DNA of 64,000 nt, taken from NCBI GenBank assembly GCA_030427735.1, contig JAUIBP010000003.1, positions 186,001 to 250,000 on the forward strand, written 5' to 3'. A program made the position numbers and the translations under genes. The notes below the pieces were generated by a model, which searched no databases, was not told the DNA's origin, and saw only the letters and a program-made list of their open reading frames with translations. Numbering within the stretch: the stretch's first letter is position 1; every line of letters begins with the position of its first letter. Positions 45,584-54,482 of this stretch are shown piece after piece. The DNA is from Bacteroidia bacterium. GTDB lineage: Bacteria > Bacteroidota > Bacteroidia > Flavobacteriales > Flavobacteriaceae.

Positions 45584-46840
45584 TTAAAACAACTTATAGC
45601 CAAATATTAGCGATACCGTATTATATTCTGAAGAATAGATACTGTTTTTAGATAATAAATCTCTATCGGTTTGATATCTTACAGCCAGGCTATAACGATC
45701 CATTAATTGGTACCCCATGCCAAATCCAAAATTATAACCAGAATTTAAATTAACCTGAGGTGCAGTGATACTAGATCCATCAACTCTTCTAAAGTCAATT
45801 TCCGAACTAAAATTAATGTCAAGAACAAATGCTGCATCTACAAATAATTTAGATTTAGGGCTAAGATATATGCCATAACGCAGTCCTAAAGGCACTTCAA
45901 CCGATTTGTAGTCAATATGGGTTATTTGTTTTCCTCCTTCAGTATGTGTAGACTCATTTTCTCCGGTCGATTTAAAATACTGATATGTTGGCTCTACAAA
46001 CACACTCCATTTATTGTTATTAAAAGGCAAAACAAACTCGGCTTCTAAACCTAATCCAAAAGTGCTTTTATCATCAAAGTCGGTTGTTTGTTGTGGTCTC
46101 GCTAAAGCATTTAACATACTAAACGAACTAAAGTTAAGTCTTGGCCGTATAGACAAATTAAACCAATCGTAAGCCACATTCTTTTTGTAGGCTGTGCCCG
46201 TATTACCACCAACACAAGTATTATATTTTTCGAAGAAATCGATTAATTCTTTTTCAGCATAACGCAAATGTTCGATGTAGGATTGCTTAATGGAATTACA
46301 TTTAAGATTGTTAAAAAGTTGTTGCCTGTAAAAGTTATTTTCAGCTATTTTATTAGAATCCATGAATGTATTCTTTACACGATAATTTTTATGGATTAAA
46401 GGCTCTATAGTACCATCGGGCAATGTAAAAAAGTACCGACTAAGATTACCGTTTTCATACTGGTATAGGGTAGAAGCTCCTACAAACAAAACTTCTAAAA
46501 AGACTTCTTTTTCTTCAAAATCAGGATTTCTGTCAAACGTTAAAAGTGCAGTACTATTGCTCGACATGTCTATAGATACTGTTTTCTTTATATAAGAATG
46601 ATTATTAACGCTAAATGCATTTACCTCTTTCAGGCTTAATGTTTTTGGCGTGTCTGTTTCATTTAATTTATAAGTGAAACTAGAAGGGTTGTCTTTCCAA
46701 TCTAAATTTTTAATTAAACACGGTATAGTGTCGTTAGAATTGGTAACATAAAATCCGTTTTCGAAATCGATTTGAGCAATAGTTTGTTGCGATACACTTA
46801 AACATATAAGTAAACTCAACAAGCGAAGAAACTTGTTCAT
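45584..46840 (-). CDS. Outer-membrane beta-barrel family protein
   Basis: A 418-residue protein with a signal peptide (about residues 1-22), a beta-rich N-terminal half (DFENGFYVTNSNDTIPCLIKNLDW) that recurs in Bacteroidota outer-membrane proteins, a helical linker with a conserved-looking Cys (KYNTCVGG), and a C-terminal eight-strand-like barrel (SIRPRLNFSSFS, VFVEPTYQYFKS, GFGMGYQLMDRYSLAVRYQ) ending in an aromatic residue (IFGYKLF). No enzyme motif is seen. It is monocistronic. Likely a porin-like or structural outer-membrane protein of unknown role. Confidence 0.85.
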   Translation of the reverse strand: MNKFLRLLSLLICLSVSQQTIAQIDFENGFYVTNSNDTIPCLIKNLDWKDNPSSFTYKLNETDTPKTLSLKEVNAFSVNNHSYIKKTVSIDMSSNSTALLTFDRNPDFEEKEVFLEVLFVGASTLYQYENGNLSRYFFTLPDGTIEPLIHKNYRVKNTFMDSNKIAENNFYRQQLFNNLKCNSIKQSYIEHLRYAEKELIDFFEKYNTCVGGNTGTAYKKNVAYDWFNLSIRPRLNFSSFSMLNALARPQQTTDFDDKSTFGLGLEAEFVLPFNNNKWSVFVEPTYQYFKSTGENESTHTEGGKQITHIDYKSVEVPLGLRYGIYLSPKSKLFVDAAFVLDINFSSEIDFRRVDGSSITAPQVNLNSGYNFGFGMGYQLMDRYSLAVRYQTDRDLLSKNSIYSSEYNTVSLIFGYKLF

Positions 46841-46996
46841 TGTAGGTTGGTTGGGGTTAGTTTTAAAATTATAGTTAGTTGTTTTTCAATAATTGAAAGC
46901 GGAAATATAATACTTTTTGTTAAAGATTTTACACGATATTTCTTACTAAATCTTAATAGCGCTTTAAATTATTGATTACCAAAACATTAATTTGTT

Positions 46997-47095
46997 ATGA
47001 AAAACGAGACCATTTTAAAAGATATCATTTTCATCGCATTAACTCAAGCTATAGTTTCTCTATTATTGAGACATACTACATCAAACAGACAATGA
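46997..47095 (+). CDS. Possible 32-residue membrane microprotein
   Basis: An ATG-started frame gives MKNETILKDIIFIALTQAIV and then SLLLRHTTSNRQ. It has one hydrophobic helix (about residues 9-24), lies in an otherwise gene-free 300-base gap between two minus-strand genes, and starts after an A/T-rich leader. It may be a real small protein or a chance frame; there is no homology evidence either way. Confidence 0.35.
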   Translation: MKNETILKDIIFIALTQAIVSLLLRHTTSNRQ

Positions 47096-47147
47096 AAGAC
47101 TATTAACTTTTAAAAAGCCTCGTTTTTTATTGAAGATACAACAACGC

Positions 47148-47630
47148 TTATTTAACTAAGTATGCCTTTAGTCTTTGCTCCCATAATTGTATTAAATCTA
47201 ATTCGCCCGAAATTAAGGCATCGTCATTGGTATCGTAAAAGCACCAAAGGCTAATTTCGTTTCCTACTTTTGGCTTAAAACATAACTCTAAACGTTCGAT
47301 TGCAGAGCCACTATCGGTTTTATTTTTCTTGGGTCTGCGGGTTATTATCATACTACAACTAGCAATATCTTCTAAATTTAAAGCCTGTTCTATCACTGTG
47401 TCGTCTAATTTTTTATAAAAGAACGCCATGTTCTTAGAATCATCTATACCGATAGCCATACGACTACAAGTACCGTAACTTGTTATAGTACTATTATATT
47501 TTGCAGCAATAGCACTTAAGGCTTGAAAGCTTGTTTTTTGTCTTTTATTTCTACCTATTGCAGTGGCTACAAAAGGCATAGCGCATAGGGTGGTACAAGT
47601 ACCACCTATTAAAAGGGTTCCTAAATCCAT
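47148..47630 (-). CDS. Hypothetical protein with N-terminal membrane segment
   Basis: A 160-residue protein. Its first 25 residues are hydrophobic with two cysteines (GGTCTTLCAMPFVATAIG), followed by a basic stretch (RNKRQK), so it is likely a membrane-anchored protein facing the cytoplasm. The rest is mixed alpha/beta, with CSMIITRRPKKNK in the middle and a C-terminal helix LIQLWEQRLKAYLVK. I do not recognise the family. It stands alone on the minus strand. Confidence 0.75.
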   Translation of the reverse strand: MDLGTLLIGGTCTTLCAMPFVATAIGRNKRQKTSFQALSAIAAKYNSTITSYGTCSRMAIGIDDSKNMAFFYKKLDDTVIEQALNLEDIASCSMIITRRPKKNKTDSGSAIERLELCFKPKVGNEISLWCFYDTNDDALISGELDLIQLWEQRLKAYLVK

Positions 47631-47737
47631 AATGTTTAAGTGTAAAATGTTAATACAGTGTATCGTAAAATAGATACACCTAAATTTTTGATAATTGTAA
47701 AAATGACCAAATGGTCTCGGAATAATACACTCCAGAA

Positions 47738-48181
47738 TTACCAGAAATAATGGAAAGGAAAAATAATATCGGTATTGCGTTTACTTATTAATACCTGCTT
47801 AGTATTAGCGATATAATGTTTAAAACGCAGATGTAAAATGTTATTATAAGAAGCATGCAGGGCATAGAATGTAGGATGTACATGTTTATATTCGGCTTGC
47901 CCATTTACGGTATTGCTGTATGAAATAACTGTTTGGTCTTCGGCTAAATGACCAAACCATATTTTGTTAATTGCCGAAACATACGATGTATTATCGCTGG
48001 TAGAATCATCATAAAACCTAGCTTGCTCAGTACGTGTAGTTGTACTTACCATAGCCAGCGCAAAGCTATAAATAGCCGCTAGAAGTATAAAACCGTAAAT
48101 ATGATGCTTTTGTTTCACCTTACAAATATAATTGGAAATTGCATCTAAAATCATAACAAGCTCATAAAAATTAAGGTTCAT
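47738..48181 (-). CDS. Hypothetical membrane-anchored protein
   Basis: Starting at the ATG at 48181 (MNLNFYELVMIL) gives 147 residues; a TTG three codons upstream is a weaker start. A basic cytoplasmic segment (CKVKQKHHIYG) precedes one membrane helix (about residues 28-45; FILLAAIYSFALAMVS). The remaining 100 residues are predicted outside the membrane and are rich in aromatic and polar residues. The family is not recognised. Gene reality is supported by length and a sensible topology only. Confidence 0.62.
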   Translation of the reverse strand: MNLNFYELVMILDAISNYICKVKQKHHIYGFILLAAIYSFALAMVSTTTRTEQARFYDDSTSDNTSYVSAINKIWFGHLAEDQTVISYSNTVNGQAEYKHVHPTFYALHASYNNILHLRFKHYIANTKQVLISKRNTDIIFPFHYFW

Positions 48182-48204
48182 GCTTACCAATTGTGTTTCA
48201 AAAC

Positions 48205-48251
48205 AAAAGACTACCTGAATTGCTCATGTATTTGCAACTCAGATAGTCTTT
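48205..48251 (-). terminator. Terminator after the four-helix-bundle gene
   Basis: The arms 48205-48223 and 48234-48251 (AAGACTACCTGAATTGC with GCAACTCAGATAGTCTT) form an imperfect 17-bp stem. Read on the minus strand it is followed by a T-rich stretch, about 35 bases beyond the stop of the gene at 48284. Confidence 0.7.
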
Positions 48252-48283
48252 AATAGTAAGTGCTAATTAAATCTGTTCTTATA

Positions 48284-48736
48284 TTAAGAGCGGATATCTT
48301 CTATGGTTCTAATCTTGGTTAGACCTTCTTCAATTTTGTTTTTCTGCGATTCTAAAATCGCTTTTGTACTCATGGGTAAACTGGTTTCGTTAATAATTTC
48401 CTGATATTCTTCAACCGAAGCCTTTTCCCCACGGATGGCTTCTTTTAGCATCATATCTTCATTATCCGAAGAAAATGCAGCCTTAATATCCATCCAAGTA
48501 CGGTGCGCTGCTCCAGCAAAACTTCCGCCTTTATCCGGTGTTTGTCCGTAGGCTTCCAATTCACGTTTTAACTCATGCCCAAAGGCATAACGTTCTTGAG
48601 ATTTACGTTTAAAATAATTTTTAAGAGCAGATTCATTTACATGCTCTGCAGCTTTGGTAAATCCTTTTTCTGCATCGTATGTCTTTTCTAATAAATCGTT
48701 TAACTTGCTACCAACCTTATCTGTGTATGTGTTCAT
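48284..48736 (-). CDS. PA2169-type four-helix-bundle protein (DUF2383)
   Basis: A 150-residue all-helical cytoplasmic protein. The pattern LNDLLEKTYDAEKGFTKAAEHV, then LKNYFKRKSQERYAFGHELKREL, then HRTWMDIKAAF and EEYQEIINETSLP, matches the ferritin-like DUF2383/PA2169 family, which is common in Bacteroidota and Pseudomonas and is often associated with stress. The canonical di-iron ligands are not obvious, so oxidase activity is not claimed. A strong hairpin follows the gene. Confidence 0.88.
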   Translation of the reverse strand: MNTYTDKVGSKLNDLLEKTYDAEKGFTKAAEHVNESALKNYFKRKSQERYAFGHELKRELEAYGQTPDKGGSFAGAAHRTWMDIKAAFSSDNEDMMLKEAIRGEKASVEEYQEIINETSLPMSTKAILESQKNKIEEGLTKIRTIEDIRS

Positions 48737-48914
48737 GATTTCTAATTTTTGATTAATACTTGTTGTTTGTTAAGATGTTTTATGGTTTTCATCTGAAACA
48801 AATTTAACACGATAGTAATCAATACATTGGTGCAATCGGTTTTAAAATTAACCGATATCACTTTTATAAACATACCGTAAAGAGGAGGGAAGTGGTTGGT
48901 ACCAGACTCAGGTA

Positions 48915-49205
48915 TTAACTTCCTGCTAAGGGCGAACCAAAAACACCGACAGCCAGTTCCAGCCAAATCAATACAAACACTACAAGCGTTGCGGCTATCA
49001 ATAGTATTTTACGCTGTTTACTTTTTGTAGTTCGGTATATTACATTTGCTGTAATGCCCGTAACACTTAATAATATAGCAGCAACTAAAAAATCGAAAGG
49101 CGACCAATTTACTTGTTGACTAAATTGCATGGCTATTAAAGGAATTAGCAAAATCCCGAATACGCCACAAAGAATGTACTGTATGTGCTTGTGTAGTGTA
49201 ACCAT
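48915..49205 (-). CDS. Small three-helix membrane protein
   Basis: The ATG at 49205 (MVTLHKHIQYILCG) gives 96 residues; an upstream in-frame GTG would add 16 residues but is less likely. Three hydrophobic helices are visible: about 8-25, 36-54 (FLVAAILLSVTGITANVIY) and 66-88 (ILLIAATLVVFVLIWLELAVG), with a basic loop TTKSKQRK between the second and third. The end, LAVGVFGSPLAGS, is typical of small flavobacterial membrane proteins of unknown role. Confidence 0.75.
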   Translation of the reverse strand: MVTLHKHIQYILCGVFGILLIPLIAMQFSQQVNWSPFDFLVAAILLSVTGITANVIYRTTKSKQRKILLIAATLVVFVLIWLELAVGVFGSPLAGS

Positions 49206-49280
49206 AACTAAACGATTTAAAAACGTTACAATCAAATTTACATAAAAAAGCACATTAAAACAATCTCATTTTAAATCGTA

Positions 49281-49838
49281 TTAAATAGGGAAGGTGGCAC
49301 CAAAAGCGATTGCACCAAGTACCTGTTTAAGATCGGGTTGCATATAATACGAGAGCGCCAAATTATAATTATGGTTAGGCCCTATACCAACGCCCAAAGT
49401 TATAGGAAAATGTACGGCCAAACCACCGCGATCTATATTATCGTAAAGCGTATAGGTTTTAAAACTTCCTATAGATGTACCAATACCACCTTCTAAATAT
49501 GGTGCAAACCACGGAATTGGAATCTTTAATCGTGCTTTGCCTCCTAAAAGCATGGCTTTAGTTGTTGTTTCGTAATCGGTTGGATAGCCATTTTCATCTT
49601 CGCCAGAAGCGTATGTTAAAATGATACCGGCGTAAGGTCTTAAGTCTATCCATTTCGAAACAGTTAAAACATAATCTCCTTTAAGGTAAAACCCGGTGCA
49701 ATCTGAAATTGGTACATCATCGTAAGGAAAACTAACTCCAATTCCAATCGAAGCGTCTATAGATTTTTGTTTTATAAGTTGGGCATTAATTTGAGATGAT
49801 ACAAAACTCAAAAATACAAATAAGGTAATTTTTTTCAT
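49281..49838 (-). CDS. Outer-membrane beta-barrel protein
   Basis: A 185-residue protein with a signal peptide (about residues 1-19, ending SQINAQ) and about eight amphipathic beta-strands (SIGIGVSFPYDD, DLRPYAGIILTYASG, KARLKIPIPWFAPYLEGGIGTSIG, FPITLGVGIG, NLALSYYMQPDL), consistent with a small OmpW/OmpA-like barrel. The C-terminus is IAFGATFPI. There is no specific function. It is probably monocistronic. Confidence 0.82.
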   Translation of the reverse strand: MKKITLFVFLSFVSSQINAQLIKQKSIDASIGIGVSFPYDDVPISDCTGFYLKGDYVLTVSKWIDLRPYAGIILTYASGEDENGYPTDYETTTKAMLLGGKARLKIPIPWFAPYLEGGIGTSIGSFKTYTLYDNIDRGGLAVHFPITLGVGIGPNHNYNLALSYYMQPDLKQVLGAIAFGATFPI

Positions 49839-50060
49839 GTTAGGTTTAAGGGTAGAATAACAAATATGCTATTTTAATTGGGGTTGTTAATTTTGAAATT
49901 TTTACGGCAAAACTAAACTTATATTTAAAATATAAAAGTTATTTGTTTGCTATTTAAAAGGCGTTTAAAGCATTTTTTATGCCTTATTTAATCCTGAATT
50001 TGAAACTAAAAACCTAACAAACTGTAAATTAAAGACGTAACTTTTTTATAAAATAAATGT

Positions 50061-50651
50061 TTAATATTCGCTAACCGAACCCCAATTTTCGCCTGTTTTA
50101 ATTCGGTGCAATTGCATTTCGGAAATACCAAACTGTTTGGCAATCATTTTAAGACGTGTTCTACGGTTTGGATCGTTAATTTTTCGTTTTATCAGCTTAA
50201 CTTTAGTTTCGGTAAGTTTAGAATACGTTCTTTTATGGGTTTTCCTTTTGTATTCCGGATTGTTAAACTGATGCGCTTCTTTTTCTTTTTTCGTCACCCA
50301 TTTTAAATTTTCAACGCGATTATCGGTTTTATCGTAATTTAAGTGAATCACATAAACACCCTCATGTTGTTCTAAAAAATGTTGCGCCACAAGTTTATGC
50401 ACATATCTGCTCGTCCATTTGCGCTTTTGCTTAAAATTCAGGCGTAAGACTTGATAACCGTTCACGAAAGAGGGGTTAGGAATAAATTCTTCGTCATCTT
50501 TACAATTTAAAATTCTTCCGTAGTTCGAAATTTTAAAGGTCTCTTTTTCAGCTATTTTATCGTCAAACTGAATATCTTTCCATTTTTCGTTCCAATAGTT
50601 TCGTATCATGTCCAGATTTTTTGGTAAAGTTACTAGAATTGCACCTAACAT
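50061..50651 (-). CDS. NUMOD4-HNH domain protein
   Basis: A 196-residue protein with a NUMOD4 motif near residues 16-55 (EKWKDIQFDD, YKISNYGRI-like FKISNYGRILNC), an HNH_3-type core near residues 85-125 (VHKLVAQHFLE, VIHLNYDKTDNRVENLKWVT), and a C-terminal helix-turn-helix-like part (LKMIAKQFGISEMQLHRIKTGENW). Such proteins resemble homing or phage HNH endonucleases, but this version is a widely conserved stand-alone chromosomal gene in flavobacteria, as I recall, so it may have a housekeeping role. Nuclease activity is plausible, not shown. Confidence 0.85.
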   Translation of the reverse strand: MLGAILVTLPKNLDMIRNYWNEKWKDIQFDDKIAEKETFKISNYGRILNCKDDEEFIPNPSFVNGYQVLRLNFKQKRKWTSRYVHKLVAQHFLEQHEGVYVIHLNYDKTDNRVENLKWVTKKEKEAHQFNNPEYKRKTHKRTYSKLTETKVKLIKRKINDPNRRTRLKMIAKQFGISEMQLHRIKTGENWGSVSEY

Positions 50652-50799
50652 TAAAATATATGCTTTTAATTGGATTATAAAGAAACGTTAAAACGCCTCA
50701 TTATTTTTAATCCACATATTTTGAGTTATTATTTAAATGAATAACACACGCTGTTGTAATACTTAATCACTAAGTTGCTGTTTATTAAAACCGAACACA

Positions 50800-50973
50800 A
50801 TGCAACTGTTATTATTTTTTATATTACAATTACCCATAGGAACTCCAAATCCAGACGATAATGAGGCTTTAGATTTTTCAGATCCGTTTGATGTTATCGT
50901 GTTTATTATTTTACCAATTGTTTTAGTAGGCTTATACATGCTATGGCGAAAACGAAAACACCAGGACAAATAG
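50800..50973 (+). CDS. 57-residue single-pass membrane protein (flavobacterial small protein)
   Basis: Starts MQLLLFFILQLPIGTPNPDD and has one membrane helix near residues 32-49 (VIVFIILPIVLVGLYMLW), then a basic tail, RKRKHQDK. I recognise close relatives in many Flavobacteriaceae, where they are sometimes wrongly labelled adenylosuccinate synthetase. The N-terminal hydrophobic part may be a signal sequence. Function unknown. The opposite-strand frame over the same bases is a shadow. Confidence 0.72.
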   Translation: MQLLLFFILQLPIGTPNPDDNEALDFSDPFDVIVFIILPIVLVGLYMLWRKRKHQDK

Positions 50974-51200
50974 CTTTAGTGCTATTAAGTGTAAAATTCT
51001 GGAATATTTTCTAATCGCTGAGAATCGCGTATTTGAAAATTTCTTGACGATTGTCCAGAATATTAAAAATACAGCATGTCTTAAATTCCGACATTACAAT
51101 CACTATTTTATTAGTATGTAGAACGGAGATGCAGCAACACATGCTTTTTTGTAATTTATTTACATAAAACTGAAATGAAACACTGAAGTAGTGGCATTAG

Positions 51201-51303
<103 letters not shown>

Positions 51304-51690
51304 TCCCAGAAGCATTCGTTTTCATAAGAATAATTGGAACTTGGGTCATTAAACTAATAAGCGGTTTGCTTCGCAGAGTTTTTTAAAACATTTGTATCTA
51401 TAATTAGCCGTTATGTAAAATAGCCACTGCCAAACGCTCGATTGCTTTTATAAAATCAAATTGCTTAATGCAATTTATTTATAACACAATTATCCAACGC
51501 TTGCCAGCGCCAAAATAAAAGCTAACCTTTTTACTCTTATTATAAATCGCGTATATGATAAAATGTGCGTAATAAAAAAATTTACGAGATTCTCGTGGAT
51601 TGCCACAAGAGCATAAATTTTAAAAAAAATAAAATTCTATGCACTTGTTAAATTTAGAACTTCAATCAATCCTTTTTTAATGTTTCATTA

Positions 51691-51712
51691 TCTTTTGTCT
51701 TGAAACAAAAGA
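51691..51712. repeat. Hairpin TCTTTTGT-loop-ACAAAAGA, common Bacteroidota repeat type
   Basis: A perfect 8-bp stem closes a 6-base loop (CTTGAA), followed by AACAAAAATTCAAGGCTG-like sequence. I recall very similar strings scattered through Bacteroidota genomes between genes. There is no further copy in this window. Confidence 0.45.
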
Positions 51713-51930
51713 AACAAAAATTCAAGGCTGCATATAATTTTGGAAACAATTAACGGCTCATTCACTATATTTTAGGAAACATTGTAACTGGTAAACATTG
51801 CTTTGAAAACAATTGTATAATAGAAACTCTTAAGAAACTGTATTACTAAACCCCTAAAATATACACGCTCATTTCTCCTATTGTTTTGACCAAAATTTTA
51901 TGAGGCCAAGTTTAACATCAAGATTCTATT

Positions 51931-53739
51931 TTACATATTAACCGGAAAATGAATATAGCTATCAGTATACCATTTAATTTTTAAAGGCTCTTCAGCATCT
52001 TTAATGCTTTCTTCACTCACATCTTTTCCTGTACCAAAGTTTATTTGTGAAAAAGGGTGTTTAATCCCATTTATAATAACAACAATTCTGCTTCCTTTTT
52101 TAATTTTTCGACTAGTCATTCTAAAATTTTGAATGGGTATTGAGGTCTTTTTATTTGGAGTTAATAAGTTTCTATTTTCGATATCCATAGACATACTTGC
52201 TCTTGTTGTAAACGGCAGTGTCAAACTAAAAAAGGTTCCGTCAGCCGTTTGCTCGTAAAGTAAAACATTACAATCAAAATCTTTTTTATTGATGGACACA
52301 TTTAGAACCCCACTTACAGAACCACTAAGTTCTATATCTTCATCAAAGGGTTCTGTGGCAAATGAGAATCCTTGACCAACGGTTAAAGTTTCTGATATAA
52401 TATTACGATTTCCACTTAAATTCCAAGAAAATTGGCTACGATCAGAAAAATCAATCTCTTGTTCTATATAACTTGTTGCATCAGAAATATTAGATAAACT
52501 AAAGTGGTCATTTACCCCTAAATTTCCTGTATTATAGGTTGAATTAAACACTACACCAGAACGATGTTTACTCAAATATACCCTTAAGGTATCAGCAGCA
52601 ACTTTATCGAGTGAAGATACATGTTTCCAAGTATTTGAACCCATCACTTGATAATTGATCTTGTCCTTTAACAAAGCCGGTTTAGCAGCTCCTTTAAAAA
52701 TGTAGTCGAACCAGTCAAAAATTATATTCTTAATATTTATCTGTGCTACAGGGTCAATGGTATAACCCAATATGTTCTTTTCAGGAAGTTCTTGCGCTCC
52801 AAAATGTGAATAAGGTCCTATCAAAAGATAATGCTCTGCAGTTGTATTGAATTGATAATGCGATTTAAAATAGTGCATTGTACCAAACTGCCCACCATCA
52901 TAATATCCTGTAGTACTTAAAATGGGGATATTAATTTTAGAAAAATCCTCTTTATACAGTGTCATATTTTTCCAATAATCATCAAATGTTGGATGCTCTA
53001 ATTTTTCATTGAATCCTGGATTTGGTGTACCATCTAAACTATCCAAATTCTTATAAGCCACTCCTTTTTTATACCAATCGAAATACAAATCATTCCAACG
53101 TTTTCCATTATAATAAGAAACGGTATCAAGTGTTTTGTTATTCGTTACATAATGCCACCAAGGATAATGAAAGTTAAAATAAACGCCATTTTCCATAGGT
53201 TCAGCAATACCTGGAGCCGCAGCAACAGATGGTACAATAGTTTTTAACGCTGGATGTACTTTTTCTTTCATAGAAGCCCACTGAACAAAACCTACATAAC
53301 TACCTCCATACATTCCAACTTCATCATTGCTCCACTTCTGCTCTGTAATCCAATCAATAACATCGTACACATCGTTACCTTCATGAATATATGGCGTTAT
53401 TTCATCTGGACTTAAGTTTTTACCTCTTGTATACGATACAACACCTACATATCCCTTATCTGCTGCTTCATAAGCTTTATTGATATCATCTTTACGAGTA
53501 TATATTGTATGAAATAATATAGCTGGTTGTGGTTCTTTTACAGCTTTATTTCTAACTATTATTGCAGATAATTTAGCACCATCTCTGGTTGTAATTTGAA
53601 TAGAATCTTGAACCAAATACTTTTTACCTTCTTTGCTAGTGGTTCTTGGCTCTTGCTCTACTTCTTTTATAAAATTACAAGAAACTAACGCTACTAACAG
53701 CATGAAAAATGTGACCTTTAATATTTGTATGGATTTCAT
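51931..53739 (-). CDS. CocE/NonD family (X-Pro dipeptidyl-peptidase-like) lipoprotein hydrolase
   Basis: The ATG at 53739 (MKSIQILKVTFF) gives 602 residues; an upstream TTG would overlap the previous gene. The signal ends with a lipobox (ALVSC), so the enzyme is probably membrane anchored. The alpha/beta-hydrolase domain has the nucleophile motif MYGGSYVGF, a Trp-rich cap region, LIGPYSHFG with the catalytic-type His, and a C-terminal jelly-roll (X-Pro dipeptidyl-peptidase C) domain with ENRNLLTP and IVVIINGIKHPFSQIN. Substrates of relatives include peptides, acyl esters and beta-lactam antibiotics. It starts 13 bases after the lipoprotein gene. Confidence 0.9.
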   Translation of the reverse strand: MKSIQILKVTFFMLLVALVSCNFIKEVEQEPRTTSKEGKKYLVQDSIQITTRDGAKLSAIIVRNKAVKEPQPAILFHTIYTRKDDINKAYEAADKGYVGVVSYTRGKNLSPDEITPYIHEGNDVYDVIDWITEQKWSNDEVGMYGGSYVGFVQWASMKEKVHPALKTIVPSVAAAPGIAEPMENGVYFNFHYPWWHYVTNNKTLDTVSYYNGKRWNDLYFDWYKKGVAYKNLDSLDGTPNPGFNEKLEHPTFDDYWKNMTLYKEDFSKINIPILSTTGYYDGGQFGTMHYFKSHYQFNTTAEHYLLIGPYSHFGAQELPEKNILGYTIDPVAQINIKNIIFDWFDYIFKGAAKPALLKDKINYQVMGSNTWKHVSSLDKVAADTLRVYLSKHRSGVVFNSTYNTGNLGVNDHFSLSNISDATSYIEQEIDFSDRSQFSWNLSGNRNIISETLTVGQGFSFATEPFDEDIELSGSVSGVLNVSINKKDFDCNVLLYEQTADGTFFSLTLPFTTRASMSMDIENRNLLTPNKKTSIPIQNFRMTSRKIKKGSRIVVIINGIKHPFSQINFGTGKDVSEESIKDAEEPLKIKWYTDSYIHFPVNM

Positions 53740-53752
53740 TTTAATGATTGCT

Positions 53753-54364
53753 TTATTTTGAATATTCAATTAATTCCTCGGTATAAGAAAAGCCGTCTTG
53801 AACTTGAGTCATTTTTATAAAATTCTTAATTTCTGGAGCATACAACCAAACTTCATCCGTTTTGGCACTATAACCTCTTGAATTTGAAATGGTTCCTTTG
53901 TACTCAATAGTGTAGGCCATAAAAGTCCCTGCTGCGACTGTTTCTTCTTTAAAGGATAGGACTTCTACATCCTGATTTTGTTTACCTGTAGTACCATCTT
54001 GACTGGTCCAGTCTTTTTCATATATCCACTTTTTACCGACTTCCAAAGGCCATTTATATTTTGGTGTGTCACTTTTTTCAGGCTTTACAATTTCAGACAC
54101 CAAAACGGTATCGTTATCTATGGTCATTCCTAATGCTCCATTAAAACCAACAATTTTTTTGGTATCAGTTCCATCCGATCTTACTTCGCCTTCATCAGTA
54201 ATACCTTTGTATTTCCACACCCATTTCTCTCCTATTGTATAATCAGTTAATACGGGTTGTTTAGTAACGGTTGTTTCTGGATTACTTTTGCAAGATGCCA
54301 AAAAAGATATTGCTAAAATCAATACTAATTTTGCAATGTAATTTAGAACTGTAATAATTTTCAT
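53753..54364 (-). CDS. Hypothetical lipoprotein upstream of the CocE-type hydrolase
   Basis: A 203-residue protein with a lipoprotein signal (lipobox FLASC, Cys near residue 25). The mature part is beta-rich with repeated Trp/Lys pairs (GEKWVWKYKG, GKKWIYEKDWTS), TVAAGTFMAYTIEYKG, and EVWLYAPEIKNFIKM, a pattern that recurs in secreted Bacteroidota proteins that form a beta-sandwich. No catalytic motif is visible. It is tightly linked to the hydrolase gene downstream and about 120 bases from the response-regulator gene upstream. Confidence 0.82.
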   Translation of the reverse strand: MKIITVLNYIAKLVLILAISFLASCKSNPETTVTKQPVLTDYTIGEKWVWKYKGITDEGEVRSDGTDTKKIVGFNGALGMTIDNDTVLVSEIVKPEKSDTPKYKWPLEVGKKWIYEKDWTSQDGTTGKQNQDVEVLSFKEETVAAGTFMAYTIEYKGTISNSRGYSAKTDEVWLYAPEIKNFIKMTQVQDGFSYTEELIEYSK

Positions 54365-54482
54365 AATAGTAGTTTTAATGATTTATGATACAAATTAAAG
54401 GCAGTTAATTGTATCAAAAAACAAAAAGTACAGGAGCGTAAATAAATGCAAATGAACGTTAGAAAACTGAACGATTATTTCT

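Noticed and set aside
48742-48966. 74-residue minus-strand frame between the four-helix-bundle gene and the small membrane protein gene
   Set aside because: It overlaps the 3' end of the three-helix membrane protein gene in another frame and has no family-like features; treated as a shadow.
50763-50969. 68-residue minus-strand frame opposite the 57-residue gene
   Set aside because: It is the antisense shadow of the plus-strand small gene, which has recognisable relatives.
51411-51653. Second integron attC-like site (ATCCAAC at 51491 and GTTAAAT near 51648)
   Set aside because: The two cores can be found, but the spacing is long, the arms between them do not pair convincingly, and AT-rich DNA makes GTTAAAT common.
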